Source: Aselliscus stoliczkanus
Taxonomy: Eukaryota > Chordata > Mammalia > Chiroptera > Hipposideridae
NCBI GenBank assembly: GCA_033961575.1
Contig: CM066730.1
Coordinates: 116,525,523 to 116,589,522 of the forward strand
Length of the DNA stretch: 64,000 bases
Reading direction: 5' to 3'
The notes beneath the pieces are model-generated. The model was not told where the DNA came from and searched no databases. It was given only the letters and a program-made list of their open reading frames with translations. Each line of letters opens with the position of its first letter. Positions within the stretch are counted from its first letter, which is position 1. Below, one piece after another: positions 22,191 to 33,978 of this stretch. The position numbers were made by a program, and so were the translations under genes.

Positions 22191-24413
22191 TGTCTTTTGA
22201 TTGCAGTACTTAATCCATTTACAATGAAAGTAATTATTGACAGATATGTAGCTATTGCCATTTTAATATTCATAATTTTGATCTTTTTTTTTTTTTTCCA
22301 TTGTAAAGAAGTCCTCCTAACATTCCTTGTAATACTGGTTTGGTGATGATGAACCCTTTTAGCTTTTCTTGTCTAGGAAACTCTTTTTCTGACCTTTGAT
22401 TTTAAATGATAGCCTTGCTGGGTAGAGTACCCTTGGTCCTTGCTTTTCATCACGTTGACTATTTTGTGCCCATCTGCAAAGTTTCTGTTGAGAAATCAGC
22501 TGACAGTCTTATGGGAGCTGCCTTATAAGTTGCCTTTCTCTTTCTGCTTTAAGGATTCTCTCTTTATCTTTAACATTTGCCATTCTGATTATATTGTGTC
22601 TTGGTGTGGGCCTGTTTGGGTTCATCTTGTTTGTGACTCTCTGAGCTTCCTGTATTTGCATGTCTATTTCCTTCACCTTGAATATCCTTATAACCATTGT
22701 TTTGAACTCTATCTCTGCTTGGCTCCATTTTGTTTAGTTCTTTTTCTGGAGTTTTCTTCTGTTCTTTCATTTGGGACACATTTCTTTGTTTCCTCATTTT
22801 GGCTGCCTCTTTGTGTTTGTTTCTATGTATTAGGCAGATCTTCTATATCTCAAAATCTTGGCCAGGTGGACTTACGTAGTAGGTGCACTGTGGGGCCCTG
22901 GCACAGTCTCCCTGGTCATCTATTCCAGGTGCTCTAGGAGTATTCCTTGTGTGGGTTGTGTGTGTCCTCCTGTTACAGTTGAGCCTTGATTGTTATTGGC
23001 ATGTCAGTGGGTAGGATTGGCCCTTAGGCTGATTGACTGTGAGGCTTGGCCACATCCACAATTTATGGACTACTGTGTGTGTGTGGGCTTATCCCAGTGA
23101 GTAGGATTCACCCCAGTGGGCTCTGGTGCCTGCTGAGACTACCCTTTGTATATGCTGCTTGAGGGCTAATTGGGCAGTGCTCTGCTGTGGACTGTAGCCA
23201 ACCTCCAAGTATGTTGGTTCTGGGGCCTTTGGGAAGGGGCTCTGGTGCAGGCCCAGGTCACCCACTGCCTGTGACTAGCTGGGGACTACCTGGTAGGAGC
23301 TATGAAGCTATATGCAGTTGTTTGCTGCCTGTGCTAAAGTTGGAGGCATGTAGGAGAGGCCACACTGCAAACCAAGGATGGCTACCAGTACCGGGCCTGG
23401 TACTCCACAAAAAGCCAAGACACCCTGAGGCTTGCTGCCACCTGCCAGCTTTCTTAAGTTTCAGCCACTGAAAAAGCCTTGTGAAGTACATGAGTTGGGT
23501 GAGGCAAAGTCTCAGGGAGTCACTACAGTGGGAAGAATTGCGGTCACCAGGTTAATGTATTCTGGTTTGGTACCAGTGCTGAACCTGGAGCTACTCAGCA
23601 AAACTCTCAGAGCACAGTGAGGCCAGCTGCTGCCTACCTGGGGCCTAAGGGCTCTGATAATTTTCCAAGAAAGAGTGCAATGTGGGCAGGGCTGGCTGCT
23701 CAGGAGAAAGTGCCTCTTGTTGAGGGAGTTGGGGAGGTCGGGTTCCCAGTGAGTCAGCAGGGTGGAGTATTGGAGCTTAGCAGACCAATCAGATTCAGAT
23801 TTGGCCTATGGAGGCAGGCTCAACTCAGAAAAATGGCACCTGCCTGCCCGTTTGCTGCACAGGAGGAGGAACCACACAGGGAAAATGGGGACTGTTTTCC
23901 AGCCCTGCCTCAAAGCCACAGACCTCAGTCTGTCCCCTGTATGCCTCCAATGCCTCCCGAGTCAGTGTCCCAATGCAGGAGCCCAGGGTGAGTGCCTGGG
24001 GATGAGTGAGTTTGTGCGCCGGCCATTTAAGGGGACGTCTGGGTTTCCTGCAGTCTTTTGTCCCACCAAGATGTCAGAATCCCCACTGTTTTTCACATCC
24101 AGATTTTGTGGGGCCTCCTTTTCCTGGCTGTACTCTGGACTGAGGAGGCTGGGGTGGAACTGGGGCCTTTTGTTCCTCCAGAAGGAACCTTCCAGGTTCT
24201 CAAACACCACATGGAGGTTTGGAGCCTGTTTCGTGTCTTCACCCCTCCTACAAGTCTCCACGTGGCTTCTTTATATCTTCAGTTATAAAAGTTGTGTTCA
24301 GCCAGACCTTAGATGGTTCTCCAGATTGGTTGTTCTATAATTTAGTTATAATTTTAATGTGTTCATGGAAGGAAGCAGGCACAATGTTTACTCCGCCATC
24401 TTGGAGCTCTCTT
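22191..24413 (-). mobile_element. L1 ORF1 and 5' UTR segment nested between halves of another L1
   Basis: On the - strand from 24413 downward: a GC-rich 5' UTR of about 1.4 kb beginning near a YY1-type CCAAGATGGC (24395-24404), then ORF1 (RKQRNVSQMKEQKKTPEKEL at 22797 downward, and a second piece at 22697-22509) broken by frameshifts, ending near the ORF1/ORF2 boundary. No ORF2 and no clear 3' tail are present. This looks like a second L1 inserted into or recombined with the flanking one. Confidence 0.75.
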
Positions 24414-25165
24414 TGTACCACCTCTTCTTTATCTATTCCTCCACTCAGGGGCACCCAGGTTGCTTTCATACCTTGGCTATTGTAAATAATACTGTAATGA
24501 AGATATGGATGAGCACTTCCCCTTGAAGCAGCATTTTGGTTTTTTTCAGATAAACACCCAGCAGTCGGATTACTAGGTCCTTCTTTGTCTCCTATTATAA
24601 TTTGCATTTTAAAGTCTATTTTGTCTAGTGTAAATATAGCTACCCCAGGTTCTCATTTGTTTGTTTCCATTTCATGAAATTTTTTTTTTTCATCCCTTTA
24701 CTTTTCCATTTGTGTGTGTCTTTTGATCTGAAGTGAGTCTCTTGTTGGCAGCATGTGTAAGAGTCTTGTTTTCTTATCCATTCAGCCACCCTATCTTTTA
24801 TTGGAGCATTTAATCCATTTACATTGAAAATAATTGTTGATAGGCATGTAGTTATTGCCACATTATTATTCATATTTTTTCTTTTGTCTTAAGTCCCTCT
24901 AAGATTCCTTGTAATACTGGTTTGGTGGTGAGGAACTCCTTTAGCTTGTTCTTCTCTGAGAAGCTCTTTATCTGTCCTTCGATTCTAAATGATAGCTTTG
25001 CTGGGGAGAGTAATCTTGGTTGTAGGGCCTTGCTAGATGTAAGGTTTTGTTTCATCAAGATTTCAGGTGATTCTTAATGATGGTTGTTTTGTATTTAGTT
25101 GTAATTTTGATGTGGACATGAGAGAATGTAAGCACAGCATTTACTTACTCTGCTTTCTTGACTGG
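24414..25165 (-). mobile_element. L1 5' part of the outer copy, with ORF2 core deleted
   Basis: On the - strand: ORF1 C-terminus (LQPRLLSPAKLSFRIEGQIK, 25058 downward), ORF2 start (IIFNVNGLNAPIKDRVAEW, an endonuclease-domain N-terminus, 24873 downward), then a direct jump near 24574-24580 to the ORF2 C-terminal region (PSNPTAGCLSEKNQN). Most of the endonuclease and the whole reverse transcriptase are missing at the same place as in the 33501-37756 copy. Most of ORF1 and the 5' UTR are also lost near 25070. Confidence 0.78.
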
Positions 25166-26089
25166 AACAGTTGTTTTATACTTTATTTTAAAATGAGAGA
25201 TTACTAAACTCCTTTTAAAGAATATGCATAGAAGAATATCAAAGGAACTGTTTCTCTCAATTCTTTCTGTCAGTTGTGGGCTCCTTTGATGCTGCTGCTG
25301 CACTTCCATGTCATGTTCACTTCTGAAAGATTGTCTGGAAGATTGGAAGTTTATTCTTTTAAAAAAAATGTGTTGTATTTAGATTCATACAGTCTAGAAA
25401 CCATTAAAAATGAAAAATAGTTATCAGTTGCAATTGTTAATTTACCTTGTTCATCAAGCTGAAATAAAGCATATTTTAGATTTGAGTTAGTGGTATGAAA
25501 TCTTCTATTTTACATCTTCTTTCCTTCTCTTGAAGAAAAATAAAATAAAAACAACTTAGAATATCACATAGACAGGAGACTTAGAAAAAGTCTCTTGATT
25601 GTCCTTTTAACTTGGAGCATTGGCATTATTGCAGGGAAACACAACCTATATTATTTACCAAACTTATCGCGTCCTGTTTGTGAACACGAAAGCATTTGGA
25701 ACCATCGTTTATACAATAAACTTCTGTGGTTGGTTTCTTTGGTGTTTGGGATTCTACTCTGATTGTATTTTACAGGAGCCTGGGACTCTCAAACACCTCA
25801 TCAGCCATGGAAGAAATGAACTCATCACACAGGGATTAATTTGCCCTTCACTAAGATATTTAATTTCTGCCATGGGTCCTTGCTCAGTTACACAGTATCT
25901 GACCTAGCAATAGCAATCTAGCAACCTGGGGGAACTCCACCTACCCCAAGCAGTGCTCTGGGGCTGGGGTCCCAGGGCATGGTAATTATTTACAGTGGTA
26001 GATTAGTGAAACTGGGGAAGTGGACGCCGGCCATTGTCTACTGGAATCAATTGCCTTTTCATCAGAAGTGCACACACACAATGTTTGTT

Positions 26090-26440
26090 TATCTGAGGGC
26101 CTGAAAATAAGCTCATTTAATTCTGCAGCATTTCTTGGTGGGTAAAAATAAATTTGTAAAGCTGAATGATAATTAAACTTAATCTAAATAAATCAAGCAT
26201 TATTAGAATGATTAATTTTCCTGAGTAGCCAAAAGCATTTTTAAGGTCTGCAAAAGAGAAAGCTACTGTTCCAATTTTAAATACTGCATCCAATATGTCT
26301 GATCTCATTTTAAAATGATCAAAGGTTAACATTAAACTCGGCATGCAGAGCCCCTGCTTCAGTCCTATTTTGTGAGAGATGCTCCCATTATTATTAATAA
26401 CAAAAATGTTAAAATAGAGATTATTGCTTAGGGCAGAAAA
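26090..26440. promoter_or_regulatory. Candidate conserved non-coding element
   Basis: AT-rich sequence free of recognisable repeats, with several homeodomain-type cores ('gataattaaac', 'gattaatttt', 'ctcatttaattctg'). It is proposed on composition and motif content only; conservation could not be measured. Confidence 0.25.
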
Positions 26441-26458
26441 CACACTATGGTTCCTCTG

Positions 26459-26460
<2 letters not shown>

Positions 26461-26496
<36 letters not shown>
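26461..26496 (+). repeat. (GT)18 microsatellite
   Basis: An uninterrupted GT tract of 36 bases. Confidence 0.98.
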
Positions 26497-26498
<2 letters not shown>

Positions 26499-26539
26499 AC
26501 TTACCTGAGACCAAGCAAGAAAAGGAGGTGCTACATTTA

Positions 26540-26720
26540 TTAAGCACCAGCTATGTGGCAGGTATTTTATATACATTGTCTTTGTATGAGGTAGGTACAA
26601 TTATTATCCCCATTTTACAGATGATGTAACTGAGACTTAGGGGACTGTGCAGCTTGCATAGCTGCAAGGTGATGAAGCTGAGATTCAAACTCAGGTCTGC
26701 TAGGATCCCAAGCTCCCCAC
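26540..26720 (+). repeat. MIR relic
   Basis: MIR words occur in order: 'ttaagcaccagctatgtggcagg', 'atgaggtaggtacaattattatcccc', 'attttacagatga' and 'aactgagact'. Confidence 0.85.
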
Positions 26721-28239
26721 CCCGCCCTTTTTTTTTTCTCAGTACACTGTATGCCAGACCAAAAGACTTAGGGGCAGAAAAAGAAGACTGGATTGACCCA
26801 CAGTACAGTTGGGAAGGGGAAAAGTTTGGAGTTGAGGGAATTGGAAGGAAGCACGCCAGTTAGTTGCATTTTCATTCATGCCCAGCATTCCTGCATCTTC
26901 AATTATGAGCACTTAGCTTCCTAGCTTCAGCCTCAACTGTGTTCTTTCCTGGGATTCAGCTGCTCTGGCCTGTCTGCCAAGTGGAGAGTCTGGGCGAGAA
27001 AAAAAGACATTAGCTTGAGGAGTTGAAGGGCCTCAGAGGGAACTCATCCCAGGGAAGGAGGCAGCACAGGGAGATTGCCTGGGTTTCAGGGCCTCAGAGG
27101 GAAGTGACCATGCTCACTCCTACCCCGCCCACTTTCCTTCCGTTCTCCTTCCAGAGGCTCCAGGCCTGCATCCAGGTGTGAAGGTTCTCCCTGACTTCTC
27201 CTGGTCTCTCTCTAGTAAACCTCTTACACCTCTAACCCTGCTGTGGTGTTTGCTTCTTGCAGGACTTGAACTAGCACAGAACCATTATCCCAGCGCCTTC
27301 TCCTGTGTTCCAGGCTATTAGGCAGCTCTAACATTGAGAGAGGGGAGCCTTGAGTGCCTGGTCATTGTGGGCTTGTTTTTAAACATATTTGACTCCACAT
27401 TTATCCGAGGGACTAGTGGATACACCTGAAGGCCCTTTGCAGAGGATGAGATACCTGATACGCAGGTGGGGCCAGGTCCCATGAAACGTGGGCTACTGCT
27501 ATTTATGTGACTCCATTGGTAGCTATAGGTGGTGAGATGATGAGACCTGGAAAAACTGAGGTTATAAACACACAATGCAAATATCAGACTGAACTAATAA
27601 TAACTGCTTATCATAAGCAAGATGAACCCCATGTTTCAGTTTCTATAGCAAGGATAATAAAGTCATGTTGTATTTATATGTTAGGTAAAATAAGAGCTGA
27701 CATATTTACTGCTTGCTATATGCCAGGTGCTATACTAAGCTCTTCACTTGATAACCCTAAGGCAGGCACTTATTCACTTTCCATTACCCCCTTCTTCTAT
27801 GCTCATAAAACCTTGCTTTGAGAAAACAATGTGCCAGCCCCAGGTAATGGCTTATGTCACACAATAATGACACTCCTGTTCTCTGTAGTTCCAGCTTCTT
27901 CTGCACTGCGGGGTGGCCACAGCCTAGCTCTCTCGGGGAGACCTAAGCAGGACTTCGCTAGAGTGGGACTAGGGGACAGGGAAGACTAATTCCTCACCCT
28001 CTCAGGTCTTTTTTCAAAGGTCACCTTCCCAGTAAGACCTAACCTGAACACACTGTTTAAAGCTGTAGTCACTGGCACAGAGGAGGCAAGCAAAACATCT
28101 TTTTTTTTTCCTCCTTTGAGCAAACACATGGGAACAAACGAGGGAAAATTGCCAGAGAAAACGCGGAACAGTGAGCACAAATGCCCTGGGACGGAACACA
28201 CCTGGCATATTTGGTGAAGAGGAGGAGGCTGGCATGACA

Positions 28240-28920
28240 GGGTGGCGTGATGAGGGGGGAGGAGAATGAGAGATGGAACCTGAGTGACACTGGAGGGCCT
28301 GATCGCACGATGGCTTGAAGGTCATAGTGAAGCTCTCGGCTCATGCCCTGAGTGTGATGGGAAGCTGAGGAGGGGAATGGCAGCCTCTGACTTCCACCTA
28401 ACGTTACCGTCTGGCTGCTGTTGAGAGAGACTGAAGGCGGCAATGTATATGCATGGAGAACAGCTAGGAGGTTACTCCAACAATCCAAGTCTGATGGTGG
28501 CATGGACTGTGATAGTGGCAGTGAAGAAGGAGACAAGTGATCAGGGTCTGTGTATATTTTAAAGGTACCATCAACAAGATTTGCTCACAGGCTGGGTGTG
28601 GACTGCAGAGAGAGGGAGACATGAAGGATGACTTCAAGGTTTTTGCCTCGAGAAACTAGAAGCAAGGCGATTGGGAGGACCGCAGGAAGCATGGGTTCAA
28701 GAGGGAAAATCAAGCACTCGATTTTAAACATGGTTAAATTTGGGATGCCTATTGTACATCCCAGTGGAAACATTAAGTAGTCAAATGGATATACGTCTCT
28801 TGATTTTATGGGAGAAGTCCAGGCCAGAGAAATAGGTAGTATGTAAAGCTATGAGACTAGACGGATTCACCCAAGACAGGAGTGTGGGTTAAAAGAGGAA
28901 AAAAAAAAAAAGTTCAAGTG
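28240..28920 (-). repeat. L2 relic (minus)
   Basis: Recognised by diverged L2 words in reverse orientation ('gatgggaagctgagg', 'ctggctgctgttgagag', 'gctaggaggttactccaacaatcca', 'aaggatgacttcaaggttttt'). Confidence 0.75.
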
Positions 28921-28929
28921 CAAGGATGA

Positions 28930-29150
28930 GCCCTGGGACACTAATGAGGATGCTAACATGTGCTGGGCATTGCTGTCTTATGTCCAGATGCTCATTTATC
29001 CCTTATAAAAATGTTGCAAGGTAAATACTCTCAACCTGACTTGATAGGAGTGGAATCTGTTTCACGGTAAAACGTCATCTGTCCAAAGGCACACAGGTAG
29101 TTAAGTACTACTATCTACCTGACTTTTGTAGTGAATAAAACTTGGAGTTG
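28930..29150 (+). repeat. MIR-like relic
   Basis: Words such as 'aacatgtgctgggcattgctgt', 'ctcatttatcccttataaaaat' and 'ccaaaggcacacaggtagttaagta' follow the MIR order. Confidence 0.65.
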
Positions 29151-29179
29151 ATTGCCTATAGCAACTTACAAATGTTGGC

Positions 29180-29640
29180 ATCATCCTTTGTCTTTCCTTC
29201 CCTCTCCAACCAGCCTTTCATTTCCATTTTCCCATTGAGCTTCTGAACAGGGCATCCTAATCTTTTACCTTGAATTATTCTTACCGTCTGGTAATGGGAT
29301 TTCCTGCCACGACACTCCCCCCCATTCTAATCCATTCCTTATCTTCCTGAATATAAAGCTGATCCTGTCACCTTCCTGCATAGTCTGTCTATTAATTCCC
29401 TATTATCTGCAAACTCTAATCCAGCTTCTTTAGCTTGGTTTACAGGAGCCTTCACAATCTGGCTCCAAGCTACTCTTCCAGTCTCATCTACTGCTTGTCT
29501 CCCCCCAGTCCCACTTCCTGTATTAGCCACTTTTGTGACATTGAATCTCTCATTGAGATACACCAAGCTCTTTCATAACTCAGTTTCACACGCTGTTTCC
29601 TTTTCACTCCCTCGCTGGTTAACCCCCAGTACAACACGGG
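29180..29640 (+). repeat. L2 relic (plus)
   Basis: Sense L2 3' region, including 'gagccttcacaatctggctccaagctac' and 'cttccagtctcatctactgc' type words. Confidence 0.8.
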
Positions 29641-30338
29641 CTAGAAGACACTGGTGGGCAGTGGGTCTTGTTCCACATATCAGAGGCCAGCTTTCACCTT
29701 TTTACCATTAAGTGTGATGTTTGTGGTAGGGTTGTTTTAGATACTCTGCAGCAGATTAAGGAAATTCCCCTAACCCCCCCCCCTTTTTTTTTGAGTTGAG
29801 AAGAATTTATTGTTGTTTTGTCACGAATGGATGTGGAATTTTATCAAATAATTTTCTGCATCTGTTTTGGTATCATAATTTCTCTCCTTTAATCAATCAT
29901 TGATTTATTTTCTACTGTTAAATTAACCTCATATTCCCTGGACATGATCATCCTGTGTTATTCTTCCTTTGTACATATATTTCTGGATTTCATTTGCTAA
30001 TGTTTTGTTTAGCATATGGCTCTACAATCTGTGTAGTGGCCCAAGGGGAGAGCACTTTTTCGAAAGGTAACCAAAAGCAACCTGATCATTAGGAGCAAAG
30101 TTTGATTTCCATTTCTGAATGGTGTTAGGGGCTCAGAATGGATGTCAAGGACCAGCGTGGAGGGGACGTCCAAAGCTGCATATTGCTACAGGGAAACGGA
30201 ATTTTCATTAACAATAACTTTCATATTAGGTACAAAGTTCAGTACATAGTCTGAAAATGAAAAACACAGATCTTACTGTTATAATTCAAAAGTTTTAATA
30301 GGTGTGAAATGAAAGCCTAATATTTAGGAATAAACCTA

Positions 30339-30344
30339 TTTAAT
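30339..30344 (-). terminator. DNAI3: Candidate DNAI3 poly(A) signal (ATTAAA)
   Basis: On the - strand an ATTAAA variant hexamer lies about 90 nt after the DNAI3 stop codon at 30435-30437. A short 3' UTR would follow. No canonical AATAAA lies closer. Confidence 0.35.
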
Positions 30345-30434
30345 ATTCAGTTTGTTAGTTTACCTTACATTAAACAAAAAAGAAGAAGAAAGAAGTCCCA
30401 CAAAGCCTCCAAAACACCCCTCCAGGAAGGTTTT

Positions 30435-30578
30435 CTATATCAAGTCCATGAATGACATCGTGTCTGTCACTTTGATTAGGCCCAGATGGAGGAGGGTGGT
30501 CTTTTCCAGTTCTAAATAACTCTCGTAGTCCATTTGCAATTCAGCCTCTATTTGCTCTTTTGACTTCTGATACGTTTT
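30435..30578 (-). CDS. DNAI3: DNAI3 last coding exon
   Basis: DNAI3 (WDR63) is a WD-repeat intermediate chain of the ciliary/flagellar inner dynein arm (I1/f, related to Chlamydomonas IC140), needed for motile axonemes; the human protein has also been linked to Arp2/3 and cell migration. This exon reads KTYQKSKEQIEAELQMDYES then YLELEKTTLLHLGLIKV and ends SFMDLI with TAG at 30437-30435. It is the end of a charged coiled-coil tail beyond the WD domain. The acceptor (cccctag) is just above 30578, and it is phase 0 with 47 codons plus stop. It joins ...EKKKV of the exon at 38769-38891. The match to the known C-terminus (QKSKEQ...YLELEKT...LGLIKV) is strong. Confidence 0.94.
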   Translation of the reverse strand, partial: KTYQKSKEQIEAELQMDYESYLELEKTTLLHLGLIKVTDTMSFMDLI

Positions 30579-31409
30579 CTAGGGGGAAAACAAACAAACA
30601 AACAAGTTGTCCTATAAAATCCTGACAGCTAAAAGGATGAGAAGGAGAAATTTTTGAACTGTCCGCCCAGCTGCGGCTCAACGGAGGGGGTTTGCAGGAG
30701 GGTAATGGGTGGGAGGGCACCTCCCCGTTTTTCGGGGGAGGAGCTGCTGGCTCTGTAGGGACGTGGCAGAGACAGCTGAGAAGGGTGTGCAGATTCGGTA
30801 TCTCCTGAGGCAGAGGCAAACTGAATTTGCTGATGGGTTGGCTGTGGGCTCTCAGGGGCAGCAGGGCATCCAGGCTGGCCTGCAAGCTCCTGCCACTGGC
30901 TAAGAGAGGAGCTCATGGAAACAGGAAAGAACAACAACAAGGAACATTTCTTCAGCTAATTTACCCAACACCACTTGCTGAATAATCTGTTCTGTTCTCT
31001 GGTCTGTCAGTGTTTGTATTAGTATTGCCATGGTTTAATTACTGTGGCATTTTAATTCATTGTAATATCGACTAGCGCAGTCATGATTTCTTTCCATCTG
31101 TGTCTTCTTTCAGAGGAACTTTATGAACACTTCATCTTGGTGTGTCATCCTTTGTGTTGCCTTTGTTTCTCCTCTGTCATCTCCCCATCCTATTGTTTTC
31201 CTGTGCCTTCTGCTCCTTTGTCACAAAGCCCTGTCTTTGTGGATTTCATCAAGGGGACCAATACTCTAAGCTTTTATTCTAATGTCTTTAGAGAATAATT
31301 TTTAAGAGCTATTTTCCTCCTTTGAGCATTTATAATGATTGCTATTCCCTTCCCCTTTGTTTACTGTATTCTTTCCATATGTTTGATTTTTTTCTCTTTT
31401 CTTAATATA

Positions 31410-31560
31410 GCTGCTTTCTCAGATGCCTCATGTCCAATAATTGTTGTACCTACTTCATAGTACTGTGAGGATTAAATAAGTTATTAAACATGGCAAGTCC
31501 TCAGAACAGTGTGGAACACCCAGGGAGCACTTAAAACATGTTAGCTACAGTAACCATTTC
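31410..31560 (-). repeat. MIR-like relic
   Basis: Words 'cctacttcatagtactgtgaggattaaataagtta' and 'gtggaacacccagggagcacttaaaac' follow a MIR 3' half. Strand assignment is tentative. Confidence 0.55.
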
Positions 31561-32586
31561 ACAAAAGAGCAGGGCTTGATAGGTAGGATGAGAGTAGTAA
31601 AATGTTACTGTTCTATCAATGGTCCTTTGCAACATATGTGACAGATCCTGTAGCATGTCTGATCATTTTAGGCATTAGGAATAGTGTCATTTTCAGGTAT
31701 TCGAAGATCCAGGCCAGTCTAATTTCCAAGTAAGGACTGCCCCTTGGAACCTCCCCACTACAATGCCCCCATTATGCACCTTCAGCCTCTTTCTGCAGAG
31801 GTTGCCTGATCCCGTTAGAAAGTCCTTTGGGGCATCCGATTTGAGCTTAGCTACTTTCCAAGGGTCCACCTGGCCCCAGGAAAACTCACCACCCTCACTG
31901 TGCCATCAGTAGAATTTCATTGCCAACAGGCCCTCCCTCCACCTTTTTGTCAGAGCCTTTTGAATCAATCTCTTGCCTGCAGACTTTCCAGCCTCAAGAG
32001 TCAGGCCCTAGTCCCTGGGTTCCCCAAACTCTCTCTGGACATTCTGTTCTGGTCATGGTAACTCCCAGCCTTTCGATTTCTGTGGCTCAGCAAGCCTCCT
32101 GCCAGGTTTCAGAGGCCAATTCTCCATCCTGGCTAGCACCCATCTCTAATGGAGTCTGGTGTTGCAGAAAGTAGGAAGTGGGAAATACGTAGCCTGCTGA
32201 CACGTCTCTCAAAAAAAAAAAAAAAAAAAGAATAGAAAACAAAGAAAAAGAAAGAACAATCCTTTTCTATATTCTTTCCCATATGTCTTGCTTCCTTTGT
32301 GCAGTCTGCAGTGTGGGTAATTTACTAGAGGTTGCAGAATGGTCTTCTAAATTCCACATACACGGCATAACTTATGGATCACTTGGAAACTGCTACTTTT
32401 CCCAGCTTTGAGTCTCCAGCTAAAATTCCAGTTAGGAAAATTCCCACTTCATGTGCTATGAGAGCTGTAATTACTGTTATTTTTCAGGAAATGAGCTGTA
32501 TCCAGACTCAATGTTTACAAAGAGGTTGGGAATATGATTTCCCTTAGATCTGTGGGTTGAAGTACAGCCTAATCCCTGGCAAAAGC

Positions 32587-32622
32587 GGGGGGGAGGTGGG
32601 GGTTTGTAGGGGGGTGGGGGGG
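32587..32622 (+). other. G-quadruplex-prone tract
   Basis: Four main G runs (7, 5, 6 and 7 G) separated by AGGT, TTTGTA and T satisfy the G4 rule. It lies on the template side of DNAI3, so the pre-mRNA would be C-rich here. Confidence 0.65.
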
Positions 32623-32669
32623 TTACTTATAAGAACCCGCAGTGCTGGACAAATGTGCAATCTTCCCCA

Positions 32670-32830
32670 GTCCCCTGTAATAATACTAACAGTGAACACT
32701 TACTAGCACTTTGTATGTGCCAGTTACTGGCTAAGTGCTGTAAATATTTTAACTCTAATCCCCACTGCAGTCCTCTGAGGTTGTTCCCATTTTTCCTTTT
32801 ATCAGCAGTTGCTGATAAGGAGATATTTCT
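32670..32830 (+). repeat. MIR relic
   Basis: MIR words 'taacagtgaacacttactagcactttgtatgtgcc', 'ctggctaagtgctgtaaat' and 'cctctgaggttgttccca'. Confidence 0.75.
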
Positions 32831-33049
32831 GACTAACATTAGGTTTTTTTTTTTTTTGTTGCCTTGGTGACTCTTCTCATGTTCTAAATGTAACAGAGGA
32901 TCCCTTTAAAAGCCATTGAGCTATCCACAGACGAATGTCACAAAAAATTTGAGAAGGGGTAGCACTATTTAAAATACGGCAATATGTCAAATTCAAATGA
33001 AGTTACAAGAAGGAGTTGAAAATGTTTTGGAAACTCAAAAGCATGAGAC

Positions 33050-33475
33050 GATTTTAAGATGCGATTATTATAATATTCAGGTGTTTTAAAAGTATTTCAC
33101 ATGCAAATTATTTTGTATTATCCACAATTGTGCCTGCTTCCACTAATGTGGGTAATTAGGAGCTTTCACTGTGGTACTTAAAAACTCATAATAATCATGG
33201 ATAATTGCTGGCATAAGAAAAGGGTAGCCGGTTATCTCCCACAACAGAATTTTAACCAGTTTGTGAATGTGCAAAACAACAAACCAAGACTTTGTTTTTT
33301 TTTTTTGTTTTTTTTTTGTAGCTGGGGAAAACAAAGAAAAGTTAATTAATCGGTATTCTTTTATGCCTTGTCACCACTAAGCAGTTTTTGAAATGAGGCC
33401 CTTTGCTTTGATTATGCTAATTACTATGTATGAATAAGTGATCCTGTTAATCTATTTGCTAGTGCAGTACTTTAA
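33050..33475. promoter_or_regulatory. Candidate conserved non-coding element in DNAI3 intron
   Basis: AT-rich, repeat-free sequence with an octamer-type ATGCAAAT (about 33102-33109), GGTAATTAGG, GTTAATTAAT and TATGCTAATTA words. It sits directly beside the L1 insertion. Only composition and motifs support it. Confidence 0.25.
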
Positions 33476-33978
33476 AATATTTCCACCTGCATGTGCTTTT
33501 TTTCTTTTCAATTTATTTTATTTTTTTATAGGTTTTATTAATATATAGCTTACATACAATATTATATTAGTTTCAGGTGTATACCATTGTTATTCAACAT
33601 TTATATACTTAAAGAAGTGATCACTGTAAGTCCAGCAACCATCTAACACTGTACAATGCTATCACAATATTATTGACTATATTCTCCAAGCTGTACATTA
33701 CATCCCCATGACTTATTTGTTTTATACCTGGAAATTTGGACCTTTTATTCTCCTTCACCTCCCCCCCCCACTTTTTAAATTTTTCAATTACAGTTGACAT
33801 TCAATGTTATTTTATATTAATTTGAAGTGTACACCATAGTGGTTAAACATTTATATAATTTAAGATGTGATCTCCCTGACTAATCTGGTACCCCCTTGAC
33901 ACTATACATAGTTATCACCATACGACTGACTACATTCTCTATGCTTTACTTTACATCCCTATGACTATTTTGTAACTA

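Larger units (their letters stand above)
25166..30338. other. Intergenic region between SYDE2 and DNAI3
   Basis: No protein gene was recognised. It contains an AT-rich, possibly conserved stretch (26090-26440), a GT microsatellite (26461-26496), a MIR (26540-26720), L2 relics (28240-28920 minus, 29180-29640 plus) and a MIR-like piece (28930-29150). 27000-28200 is single-copy-looking with moderate GC. The 155-residue minus frame at 28069-28536 is antisense to the L2 relic. Confidence 0.65.

Noticed and set aside
22440..22937. 165-residue plus frame rich in Phe/Leu/Cys that resembles a membrane protein
   Set aside because: It is the antisense of the L1 ORF1 remnant, whose Lys/Glu-rich coding strand reads as hydrophobic residues in reverse.
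28069..28536. 155-residue minus frame
   Set aside because: Antisense of an L2 relic with low-complexity Ser/Pro content and no support.
30640..30905. GC-rich stretch as a CpG-island promoter
   Set aside because: Few CpGs, small size and inside the last intron of DNAI3. No transcription-start features were seen.
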